31,484 nt of DNA, taken from the NCBI GenBank assembly GCA_002803225.1, contig NXFV01001706.1, forward strand, positions 1-31,484, in the 5' to 3' direction. A model generated the notes under the pieces. It did not search any database. It saw only the letters and a list, made by a program, of their open reading frames with translations, and was not told the origin of the DNA. Source of the stretch: Gamarada debralockiae (Eukaryota > Ascomycota > Leotiomycetes > Helotiales > Hyphodiscaceae). Every line of letters starts with the position of its first letter. The stretch's first letter is position 1. The translations under genes were made by a program, and so were the position numbers. Below, piece by piece: positions 1 to 8,684 of this stretch.

Positions 1-1091
1 GGCTTGACCACCGTACGAAGTACAGTGCTATTAATTGGGACATCACAATTGCCAGGCTTCTAGACGTCATGCTTACAGCAAGCATTGGCAGCCGTTGGGG
101 GGATAAAAAGGCACTGAGTATATTCAATACAGGCACATCCAACTCATGGTCGTGGGCGATGGAGAGGCTAGGATTGAAAACCTCAAGGCACGCATCACCG
201 TGGAATTCTCGAAGGGGTTGAAGAATTGTGCAAACATGGATCTGGAATACCAACTTCACCCCTTGAATGATCCGAAGCGATACCACATGTGTCCTATTCT
301 GCTTCTCTTAGCACACGCGCTTCGCCATGGACTGGTACGCGGCACCACGATTCAAGAAGTCCTAAACCACGCAATCGACAGAGTTGATTCGAAGTTTGTC
401 TGCCTCTTTCCGGAAAGACCAATTCTTACGTCCTTCGGCAAAAGACATAGGATTGAACTTGATACACCTGCCCCTTCGCAGCAAACGAGCGACACCATAA
501 AACGTATGGGCCTCATAGCAAATGTTCTCACTCGAGTAAGTACACATGCTTTGTGTCGTGGTGCTGCTCGAGGCGTTGCCCATATGCCGACTCCCAAGAA
601 CGGCGCAGGGTTCACCACAAATGAAGTTCGGCAATCGATTGGGCATAGCAATAAGACTTTCAATGGCGGTACAACTGAGATATACACGGGCACACCAACC
701 AGAGAATACTGGAATGATTCGAGCAGACAATCAACACGTTGATCCATTTGGCGCCAAATTCAGCGATCAGTCTGCTCTGGAGTTCGTCAGAGCTCCCGTG
801 AGCCGCCAAGAGGTAGCAGAATGGCAAGCTCTGCATGAATCCGACCTTGATGACCCGACTTCTGTCAAAGCACTGAGGCGTGCCTAAAGCAACATCTACC
901 ATGAGCGTCACGAGAATTTCCTCAAGACCGCTAAGGTGGAGAAAAAGAAGAAAGGGGCGCTGACCCAGAGATCTGCCAGTCAAGTCAATGTCCTCTCCGC
1001 GAAGGTTGCCAACATTGTCGCTACCAGTCAAGCAGAGGCTCAGGCTGGACGAGTGAACTTCATAGAGGCAGTGCCAAAGACTAGAATCCTC

Positions 1092-1505
1092 GAAGGAGAT
1101 GAGCCATTCGATGGCTACCAAATCGACGATATCGAAATACTCGAACTGGAAAACCAGATCTTCAATACATCACATGCAATGTCAAAGTCAGGAAGTCTCA
1201 AAGAAGAGGACCCATTTAACGACTACCAAATCGACGACGTCGATTTACTCGAACTGGACGAACAGATCTTCAACACTTCGGCTGCCATGGAAGTTCCCAA
1301 TGCTAACGCCATGGACTTGAGGCTTACACTGGAAGGGGACGCACTTAATGGTACCCGAATCGACGATGTTGATATCGGCGAAATGGACGAACCCATGTGC
1401 AATACATCGCATAACGCCACCAATGCTAGTGTCATGGACCCAAGACTCCTTGGCGAAGACGACGAAGTCGACAATGTCGAATTGGGAGCATTGGAGGATC
1501 AAGTC
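1092..1505 (+). repeat. Acidic protein tandem repeat inside the recombinase-like pseudogene
   Basis: Translated in frame 3, three clear copies and one weak copy of an acidic unit follow one another. The pattern is acidic start, Y/R-QIDD or RIDD, a D/E-rich heptad ending in L or M, then a QIFNTS-like end (QIDD at 1119, QIDD at 1227, RIDD at 1356, weak copy from about 1449). Spacing is 36 then 43 residues. DNA identity between copies 1 and 2 is high around the CAAATCGACGA core. The tail resembles an acidic activation or protein-binding region. That role is inference. Confidence 0.6.
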
Positions 1506-2643
1506 CTGCCTACCGGATCTTCTTCTGAAGATGAACCAAACGGAGACCAAACAATGGAAATGACACAGGCACTATTCACAGACTTTGGTAGTCCTGAGAT
1601 CACAGCAGACATGTTTGGGGCAATGGAATTCGTTACAAGATAACCAAAGCTAAATGTTATCAACAGCCAGCCGTTCGCCAGCGCTTGGCTCCATTATCTC
1701 AATGGAATTCCATTTGAAGACAGCATTGCTAAATACGCTGTATATGGCAACTCTCGAGACTCTCTAATGGCGTTTGTGTTTTGCTGCAGGAAGACTTCCG
1801 GTTGTTCCTACACAGCTACAGAAAACAATTGGTGGTAAACCATAAGGCAGTTTGCAACGAGGCATTTGTTGCGAGAGCGGCGTTGCGGAGCGAGGTAGAC
1901 GCATCTGTCCGTTGCTCACATGAATGACGTCCCAAATTCTTCCAAAACAAGAGGCCAGATGCTTCAACACGTCAGATCTGCACATACGTTCAATACCCAG
2001 CCATGTCCTAAAGGATGTGCTCCGGAGAAGATCTATACTACCGGTGGGTCTCTTGAGATCCATCTCCAGAGTCATCACACCGGCAGATGGCAAGCAAAGT
2101 GCACAATACCCAGAATGTAAAGAAACCAAGACGTTTAACAGTGCGGCAAAATACGGCCTCCACTTGGCAAAATCTCATCGCCTCGATACCAAAGAGAAGA
2201 AAGCGCCATACTTTCCCCCATCCCCGAGAACAACGTTTGGGAACCAGCACGCCGCCCTACCATTGGATGTGAAGTCGATACCAGTGTTGACTATGAAGGC
2301 AACTCTCATGACTCATTTGGTGGACAAGCAATCGTACACACAAATCGACGCTGTCGATCTGATCGAGAGATGATTATATAGGATTGGGAGTCGAAGTCAC
2401 AGACCTTGAATCCATGTCCGCCCCGCCTGTCCCTGGAAAGAAGGTCTGGAAACCATCAACTTGTCCGATCATTGGCTGTAAGGTCAAGACTAGATATACG
2501 ACAAAGGCAAATCTTGCGACTCATTTGGTGGGGAAACACTCTTACGTCAGAACAGACGCTCTCAAATTCTTAGAGAGGAATGTGATGAGACTTGCCAGCG
2601 ACATAGCAAGAACCCCGCCTCCAGTGTGGTCGATAATCGGACC

Positions 2644-2665
2644 AATCGGCGATCGATCGCCGATT
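2644..2665. repeat. Perfect 22-bp palindrome
   Basis: The half-site AATCGGCGATC is followed directly by its exact reverse complement GATCGCCGATT, with no spacer. The next base pair outward (C at 2643, A at 2666) does not match, so the symmetry ends there. It overlaps the end of the last zinc-finger reading frame. It is followed by several GCGATTG/GCGATTGA words up to about 2700 and then by AT-rich DNA. It could be a protein-binding site, a cruciform or part of a transposon end. The sequence alone does not decide. Confidence 0.85.
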
Positions 2666-2739
2666 AAGCGAGGATAGCGATTGATTGCGATTGAGCGGTT
2701 ATGATCGATAATCTCGGTGAAACGCGGCAGAATCCTAAT

Positions 2740-2985
2740 GCCTATAATTCTAGCATGTAAGGCCTAAAAATATAGGGTATTAACCACTAAAAATATAGCC
2801 TTTAAGCCATTTATAGGGCTTTTAGTGCATCCTTAAGGCCTAATTTTACTTAAACTTTTAACTATATCCTTTATACTAAATTCTACTAAGCTATTCTCTT
2901 AATTTATATATCCCTTACTATTTTATAATAAATCGCGACTAAATCTATTAAAAATTTAAAAATTTAAAAATTTAAAAAAAAAAAG
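2740..2985. repeat. AT-rich, TA-dinucleotide-rich island with A/T tandem repeat
   Basis: This block is almost only A, T and scattered C/G, and is full of TA steps (for example TATAGG, TTATA, CTATA). It ends in three tandem copies of an AAAATTTAA-type unit and a run of A at about 2950-2983, then switches abruptly to GC-rich sequence at 2985. The composition is what RIP mutation of repeats produces in ascomycetes. RIP as the cause is inference. An old transposon relic is the likely origin. Confidence 0.6.
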
Positions 2986-3440
2986 GTTGTACCCCGCCAC
3001 AATCGTCCCCCCGTACGTAGTGCTCGTCCCCAGCACGAAAAAGCAATCTATTCTACATGAAAAAAGCACAAAGAGAAGTCAAAACGCATCCAATCACTGG
3101 CCTTCGTCTACAAAGAAAGTTGCTCCTCGTTCCTCTACACGCAAGAGAGGTGTTGGTCAGGTCGATTCCCGGGTTTTAATTGAATGATGGAAGTTGATGA
3201 CAAGACCCATTGTTCAGACTTATTGGGCACGGGTAATATCGGCAGTCACCGCTGGGGAGCCATATCCGAAATTCATATTTTGCCATATTTATACAGAAAG
3301 TAAAGGAGAAGAGTCGTTGAAACCGAGCGGGCAATATAAGTTGCAACATGAATAGTTGAAAAGAACTGAATAGTGTCGTTGTGGTGAATCGAGGGCGAAG
3401 TGAGTACATGGTCATTCTCAAGGGAAGTCTACTTTTGGAC

Positions 3441-3448
3441 TATAAAAG
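3441..3448 (+). promoter_or_regulatory. TATA-box-like element without a clear gene
   Basis: TATAAAAG is followed 25-40 bases later by CT-rich, A-containing sequence of the kind seen at fungal transcription starts. The nearest convincing start codon downstream is at 4052, about 600 bases away, so the element could serve a long leader, a noncoding transcript or nothing. Confidence 0.3.
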
Positions 3449-3543
3449 GATCACCTAACCCTTCAAACCACTTCTCCACTTACAACTATTTCACAAACGT
3501 CCCAAAATTGTCGAAACCATCCCTGCATGAAATTCGGAGCCAT

Positions 3544-3690
3544 ATTTCACCCCCGAGCAGAAGATTCTGGGTCAATTTTGACCCCCTAACAAGAAAATCA
3601 AGTGTTGATTTGATCCCACACAGAATTCTACTTCAATTTTGACCCCCAAACAGAAAATCAATCGGTCAATTTACCCCCTAACATCCATCT
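3544..3690 (+). repeat. Degenerate minisatellite, unit about 30 bp
   Basis: Five imperfect units begin near 3545, 3572, 3605, 3633 and 3666. The best preserved core is TCAATTTTGACCCCC followed by a stretch ending CAGAAAATCA. The units at 3572 and 3633 match best. The others are diverged or shortened. Confidence 0.65.
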
Positions 3691-4051
3691 CTTAAGCCTC
3701 CTAAACATAAGGCTCAGAAGACCTTGAACCAGACGGACCATCAAAGTCTCCCAAAGCCGTATTCTCATCTTGAGGGACAGACCCTGCTGCAGATACAGAG
3801 ACATAGCTAGCGTTCCGAGCTTAGCTCGGGACGGTACCACGAGCATAGAAGACCGCCCTACCTCTCAAGACGTCTTTAACCAATTCTAAGGTTCCGAGCA
3901 CAGCTTGAGAGATCTCAAAACGAAGACGCAAAGCTTCTTACTGTCGGTCATTCCGAATCTTCTAAATGGAGTGAGCAATTGTTGACTTGCAATTTTTAGA
4001 TTCACGGATATCTTCTGAGCTGCCTGTAGTTCGGGCTCAGAAGACTTAGCG

Positions 4052-4975
4052 ATGGCTTCTCCGATTCTGGCTTCGGGAACCCAACCGTCCTCGTCTACTG
4101 GAACAGACGATGTCTTGACACCCCTGGTCACAAAATGTATCGCATCAGGAAGCACGCCTGAGAGTTGCGAATTGATCAAGCAGCACTTGGATGCTATCGG
4201 CGACGAGGATGAGCGATTCAACGCGCAAACCGCCGTCATGTCCCAATTGGCTCAGTTCGCTGCTGCTACTAAAAAGCTCTCCCGCTTTACCTTCGATGAT
4301 ATCAAGGACTCAGGCAATCTCGCAAACCGCGACATCTCGGAAGCTGACTACCTTGCACGATTTGGCGATGTGGGAAAACAACTCTCTGCGAAGAAGCATA
4401 GTAAGGTTGATGCGGGGTACTCTCGAATGGAGAAGGTACTTACCTCATTGCGCGGAAAGGCTTTTATGGACTACGTCAGAAGTCAGGGGGGGCTTGGCGG
4501 AGAGTCTTGCTTGTGTACGCTCGCTTGGGTAGTCGAAAAGCTCAAGGATCCCAGAGAAATCATCCGTCACCTCAATAAGGGCATGATAGTCAGACTGGGA
4601 AAGGGCAAGAGACACAAGCTCGCTCCCATGACAGCCGATGTTACCTGGATCAAAGACGTTGTCACGAACAACACCGCATTTGAAGATCCTACCGACGCCG
4701 AAATCCACGAAGCCGGTCTGATGAAGGGAGATTTGGGACTGCTGATCGAATTTCGTTATCTAAAGCCTGCCCTTACACAGTTCGCTGATGAGCCTACCCT
4801 TCAGTCAACTGAGCCAAAAACTCTCCTTAAACAAAAAGCATCTGGAGGTTCTGCCGGTATGAAGTCCAAGTCAAACAAGCGTACATCTTATGGTTCTGCG
4901 AAGCGAGTTAAAGTCGAGGAGAGCAGCGACGATGAAAGAAAGATCAAGGTTGAAGGAAGTGATGAGGATGAATGA
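4052..4975 (+). CDS. Hypothetical protein, probably nuclear, with two acidic-flanked SUMO-type motifs
   Basis: An intact single-exon frame of 307 residues, from ATG at 4052 to TGA at 4973-4975. I do not recognise the family. The N-terminal 30 residues are Ser/Thr-rich, the middle (about 30-250) looks folded with mixed helices, and the last 50 are low complexity. The tail has a Lys/Arg-rich stretch (KSKSNKR, then AKRVKVEE), a likely nuclear localisation signal. Two psi-K-x-E motifs, VKVE and IKVE, are each followed by Ser/Asp/Glu runs (ESSDDE, GSDEDE). That arrangement matches the negatively charged type of SUMO acceptor site and also CK2 targets. No signal peptide or membrane segment is seen. 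Codon use is balanced and there is no sign of decay, unlike both neighbours. It may be lineage-specific. Function unknown. Confidence 0.7.
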   Translation: MASPILASGTQPSSSTGTDDVLTPLVTKCIASGSTPESCELIKQHLDAIGDEDERFNAQTAVMSQLAQFAAATKKLSRFTFDDIKDSGNLANRDISEADYLARFGDVGKQLSAKKHSKVDAGYSRMEKVLTSLRGKAFMDYVRSQGGLGGESCLCTLAWVVEKLKDPREIIRHLNKGMIVRLGKGKRHKLAPMTADVTWIKDVVTNNTAFEDPTDAEIHEAGLMKGDLGLLIEFRYLKPALTQFADEPTLQSTEPKTLLKQKASGGSAGMKSKSNKRTSYGSAKRVKVEESSDDERKIKVEGSDEDE

Positions 4976-5516
4976 GAAGAGCTGCCAAGACGTCTTGAGA
5001 GTCCACTTGACCTTGCATGGCTTTCTTTTCTTTAGCTGAATTGTGCAATATTTTAGATGGACAATGCATATCAGGGAGGGTGAAAGCTGGGACAATGGAT
5101 ATAGAATGGTGGAATGATGAGACGCTTGCCAGCACAGTGATTGTCCGCTGTGAGAGCCGATGACTAGCAAAAGGTTCTGATAGTGGCCGGTGGTGGCCTT
5201 CAATAAAATAAAATTTGTGCCCAGAAAGAGCTGTGCCACTTGATATTATTGTGATTACCATGTTGTTTACTTCGTTGCACCGACTTCTCTCATGTTGACG
5301 CTGGGAGGAAAAGGAAAAACACGCTTTGGATTTCTGACAACAGTCAGCTTGAATGACGTCGGTACCCAACAGCCGGCAAAAGATGTCTAGCATCGAAAAT
5401 TTGGCATCAACTGCTTGATCGATCAAAGATGGGGTGATCTGACATACATATATGCCAATTGACCTCGATGAGATGCTCACAAAGGCTAATATCTCCACAT
5501 CTGGCTGACCCAATCA
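4976..5516. other. Intergenic, 541 bp
   Basis: This lies between the orphan gene and the amidase pseudogene. Longer minus-strand frames here have no recognisable protein character. Nothing specific is seen beyond a likely 3' region with AATAAAATAAAA at about 5202-5213. Confidence 0.5.
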
Positions 5517-7280
5517 TGAAGCCTCTAGCGACATTTGGAGCTCTTGCTGTCAACATCCTCCTCGTCAATGGCACATCCTTCATCTCCGAACCTGTCGACA
5601 GTCGTGAGGCTACCATTGATGGCGTACACAATGCACTCTACTCAGAACTTACATCATGTCGCGACGTCGTATCCTCCTTCATCGCGCGAATCGAAGGCTT
5701 CAATCCAACGGTCAACGCGATCATCACGCTCAATCCGAATGCCTTGACCATCGCAGATGATATGGACGCGAGGATTGCTCCGGTAATGCTATGGGCGCGT
5801 TATTCTGCATACCGGTGCTGCTCAAGGACAATTACGATACCGCGGATATGAATACAACGGGTGGATGTTTGGATCTAGCTGGTAACAAGCCGCGCCAACA
5901 GTTACAGCGTTGAAAAATGCCGGAGCAATTATACTGGGCAAGACGAACCTTCGTGAACTGGCATTGGAGGGTCTCTCGTCTCCTCCTTGGGAGGCAGACG
6001 GTCAATCCTTATGATCATACTCGCACACCTGGAGGAAGCAGCGGAGGGACTGGTGCCATTGCTACGAGCTTTGCGGTGTTTGGAACGGATACCTTCGGAA
6101 GATCTCTGGTATCCATTGACCAATTACTGATACCTTTCAGGAACAGATACTGTGAACTCCCAACGAAGCCCTGCCTCTGCGAATAGCCTTTTCAGCTTCC
6201 GGTCCACGAGAGGACTCATATCACGAGCCGGCGTTATTCCAATATCATATACACAAGATGCGGTCGGGGCTATCGCGAGGAATGTGAAGGACCTCGCAGT
6301 AGCTCTCACGGTCCTGTCCGGCGTGGGATACGATCCCAGCGACAATACCACGGCACTGATACCCTCCACGTCCGTTGACGTTGACTACTCTGAGGAAGTG
6401 TATGGTGGAAGTCTAAATGGCTCGAGATTTGCTTGTTGCAAGGCTTCTTCAATCGAATGGCAAGAAATGAGACAACCCCAGTGAGCAATGTCATGAATGA
6501 GATGGTATCACTTCTCAAGTCTGCCGGAGCTACGGTCGTTTCGAATAAGTACTTCTTGAGACATTATTTCTGCATCTTGACTCTCTTCACGAGTTCTACT
6601 CCGGCCTTTGACCCGATAGAGGGCATCCTATGAGTTTCAAGCTCTTGAAGCCCTCCTAGCTCGAGACTTTCACCTCTATTGAACGGTTACTGACTCCGGA
6701 ATTGTCAGTCAATGAGGCGGTATATAATGCCACAACAATTACTGCATTGGACGTTCAGACTTCAGAATACCGGGAGGATATGGATGAATACCTGCAAATG
6801 TCTTCTGATGGTGGAAGCCGACCCTCGACTCTCGACGAGTTTTACAGCAGTGGAAAATTTCTCGTTATTCCAAGTAAGTACAACTACATGAACAGGGCTC
6901 TCAAATCCCCTACGAGCAACGCCATGTAACCAACACTCAAGCTGGGAATTCGGAATCTTATAACGGTTTTGAGAACAGCCTTCTCAGCCAACGAGCTAGA
7001 TGCCGTCGTCTATCCCGGGCAGAAGATCTTGGTTGTCAAAATCGGTTCTCCGTCACAATCTGGCCGCAATGGAATACTCGCGGCTCTCACAGGATCACCT
7101 GTCGTCACCGTACCTGCCGGATTCTCACCACCCACTGAGGATGCTCCTATTGGAGCTCCAATCAGAATGGAGATCCTTGGATTACCCTGGAGTGAAAGCA
7201 AGCTTCTCAACATCGCTTCACATATTTCGAATCTCAAACACCTGAGGCGCATGCCCTTCATTCGCAAACCAGGCGGTTGA
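5517..7280 (+). pseudogene. Amidase-signature enzyme, inactivated by frameshifts and a stop
   Basis: The product was a secreted-type amidase: ATG at 5517, hydrophobic N-terminus, then the amidase fold in pieces. The catalytic residues can still be read: Lys in LLKDNYD (5824-5826), the Ser pair in PGGSSGGTG (6037-6042) and the nucleophile Ser in NSQR (6158-6160). The reading frame changes near 5783 (GNAMGALF continues in a new frame), near 5995 (before QTVNPYD), near 6430 (before LLQGFF) and near 6670. An in-frame TAA lies at 6927-6929. Introns probably fall near 6109-6140 and 6550-6592, but their donors are poor. The C-terminal part (ILAALTGSPVVTVPAGFS) is well kept and ends with TGA at 7280. 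The homologous length of about 550 residues is covered almost fully, so decay is recent or the errors are in the assembly. Confidence 0.8.
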
Positions 7281-8103
7281 GGTCATGGCCTACAGCACAG
7301 TGCCGACCATCACTCCAACCACTGTCGACATACCATGCGCATATCCAGTTGGTACACTCTGAGTCGCTCAGACCTCAAGATAGCGTTTCAAAAGCATCCC
7401 TTTCATAAATATAGCTACCCAAGCTCGCCGAGTCCCGAGAGATCAAAGCCTCGCGATTGGATTCTCCTTTACGAATGGCGAGGATTTGGAGGCGCCTCCG
7501 GGCTAGCGTAAGGCTGCCTCGCCCCCAGCAACTGGGTCGAATAGGTCTTATCATACATATCATCCACTTAGATTTCAGATATCGTTAAAGCCCTGGTTAG
7601 GCTTTGTTTCAGAATTTGGAGAAGGCAACATAAGTTTCTGAACGATCATCGACTCTAACATCTTGAACTATTCAATAAAAGTAGTAAGTATCTGACTAAA
7701 AGATAAGTTTACTATTTCCATACAACGAAGTTATTATTGAACTTTTTAATTTTTCGCGTATTTCACACATGCTACTTCTCGACAGGTGCTTTCGCAGCTG
7801 CGGCTCCTATTTTAGGATTTCAGCCTTGTGGAAGTCAGACGGCTGTGCTGCTTGAAATAACGCCGCAGACCTGCAGCCTTGTCCTCGCCGCAGTCAAATA
7901 ATCCTTCAGCCACCAACATCACGATCTCTGGTCGCAACATATATATGTTCGCTTAATGACTCCAAAATGTCTTTCAAATCAATCCTGATCAGCAGTCCAA
8001 GTCTTTTCTTCAAGCGCGTCTTCCATCGACTGAACAGTCCTACTACCCTAACGGCCTCAACATCACAGCGCAACTTTAAGCCTTCCAACATTCAGACACA
8101 AAC
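7281..8103. other. Intergenic, about 820 bp
   Basis: No coding region is supported. The stretch 7600-7760 is AT-rich (AATAAAAGTAGTAAG and similar). The last 200 bases, with TATATATG near 7938, are the probable promoter and leader of the secreted-protein gene at 8104. Confidence 0.5.
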
Positions 8104-8684
8104 ATGCTTCCTCAATCGCTCATCGCCTTCATAGCGACTCTCCTCGTCCCATTGATAGCAGCTACCTCAAGTCCATCATGCCAGCCATCAAACTATGGGG
8201 CGGACCTCAACGCCTTCAAAAATAACTCAATTCAATTCTGCAACAAACTCGCCAACGAAAACTTTACGTTCGATATAAATATGTATGGTGTTCAAAAGTC
8301 CATAATATCTTTTCAATTTACTCCCCAAAATGGAACCAATTCCACATGCGACTTGAACGCATGTTCGTCTGGTGCTTCGGCGCTGGCTACAGCCTGTAAG
8401 TGCAATCATGATCTTCCAAGATTCAGAATGTCGAAGCTAATGATAGATTCATAGGTGCTAGCGATAGCCACACCATATACGGTTCTGGAAGCACGGATCT
8501 GGGCTGCGGAACGTATAACTTCACGATTACCCCTCAAACGACGCCAACTCCATCACCCAGTCCATCGCAGACGGGCAAACCGAATGTGGGGAGTACGGCG
8601 CTGGGGACGAGTGGTGCTTCGATATTGAGGGGGAGTGGGTATACATTTGTTGGTGTTGCGTGTGTGTTTGCTTTGTTCCTTTGA
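8104..8684 (+). CDS. Small secreted Cys-rich protein, probably GPI-anchored
   Basis: Two exons, 8104-8395 and 8455-8684, give 173 residues. The intron (8396-8454) starts GTAAGT, has a CTAAT branch site and ends TAG. It joins in phase to make a Cys codon. Residues 1-20 form a signal peptide (hydrophobic IAFIATLLVPLIAA). The mature region has six Cys (26, 46, 82, 87, 98, 115) and several N-glycosylation sequons (NNS, NFT, NGT, NST, NFT). A Thr/Pro/Ser-rich stalk follows (TTPTPSPSPSQ). The C-terminus is hydrophobic (YTFVGVACVFALFL) after a small-residue region (GTSGAS), the layout of a GPI-anchor signal. It would sit at the cell surface or wall. Its molecular role is unknown. Six Cys and small size also fit secreted effectors, but nothing here proves that. 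Confidence 0.75.

Larger units (their letters stand above)
1..2677 (+). pseudogene. Decayed tyrosine-recombinase-like gene with acidic repeats and C2H2 zinc fingers (5' end outside window)
   Basis: Coding sense runs through all three frames. Frame 3 (3-110) carries a box-I-like segment, IGSRWGD, with its Arg at 93-95. Frame 2 (about 107-720) carries a Lys-containing beta region, then HALCRGAAR at 545-571, IGHS at 638-649 and TEIYTG with a candidate nucleophile Tyr at 683-685. This order (R, K, HxxR, GH, Y) is that of a tyrosine recombinase catalytic domain. Frame 3 resumes near 720 and runs to about 1830 through in-frame TAA codons at 885-887 and 1641-1643, giving a basic linker and acidic repeats. 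C2H2 fingers follow at about 1913-1985, 2004-2078, 2100-2178 and 2462-2539, with a degraded copy near 2313-2330. I infer at least five frameshifts (near 105, 720, 1830, 2110 and 2375). No intact reading frame remains. It resembles an undernamed fungal integrase-like plus zinc-finger family. It lacks the motif I associate with DUF3435 captains, but I could not search. Confidence 0.6.
2678..4051. other. Gene-free spacer: AT-rich island, then promoter-like DNA
   Basis: No reading frame here looks like a real protein. The first 300 bases are strongly AT-rich. From about 3000 base composition returns to normal. A TATAAAAG word sits at 3441-3448 with pyrimidine-rich DNA after it. A degenerate minisatellite lies at about 3544-3690. 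The last 160 bases are probably the 5' leader and promoter of the gene at 4052. Confidence 0.6.

Noticed and set aside
3145..3180. tRNA T-arm or B-box-like sequence (GGTCGATTCCCGGG)
   Set aside because: No matching A box, no cloverleaf and no pairing stem around it.
4944..5513. 189-codon minus-strand open frame overlapping the end of the orphan gene
   Set aside because: No domain, no signal, unusual composition. It lies across intergenic DNA and the gene's tail, as expected for a chance frame.
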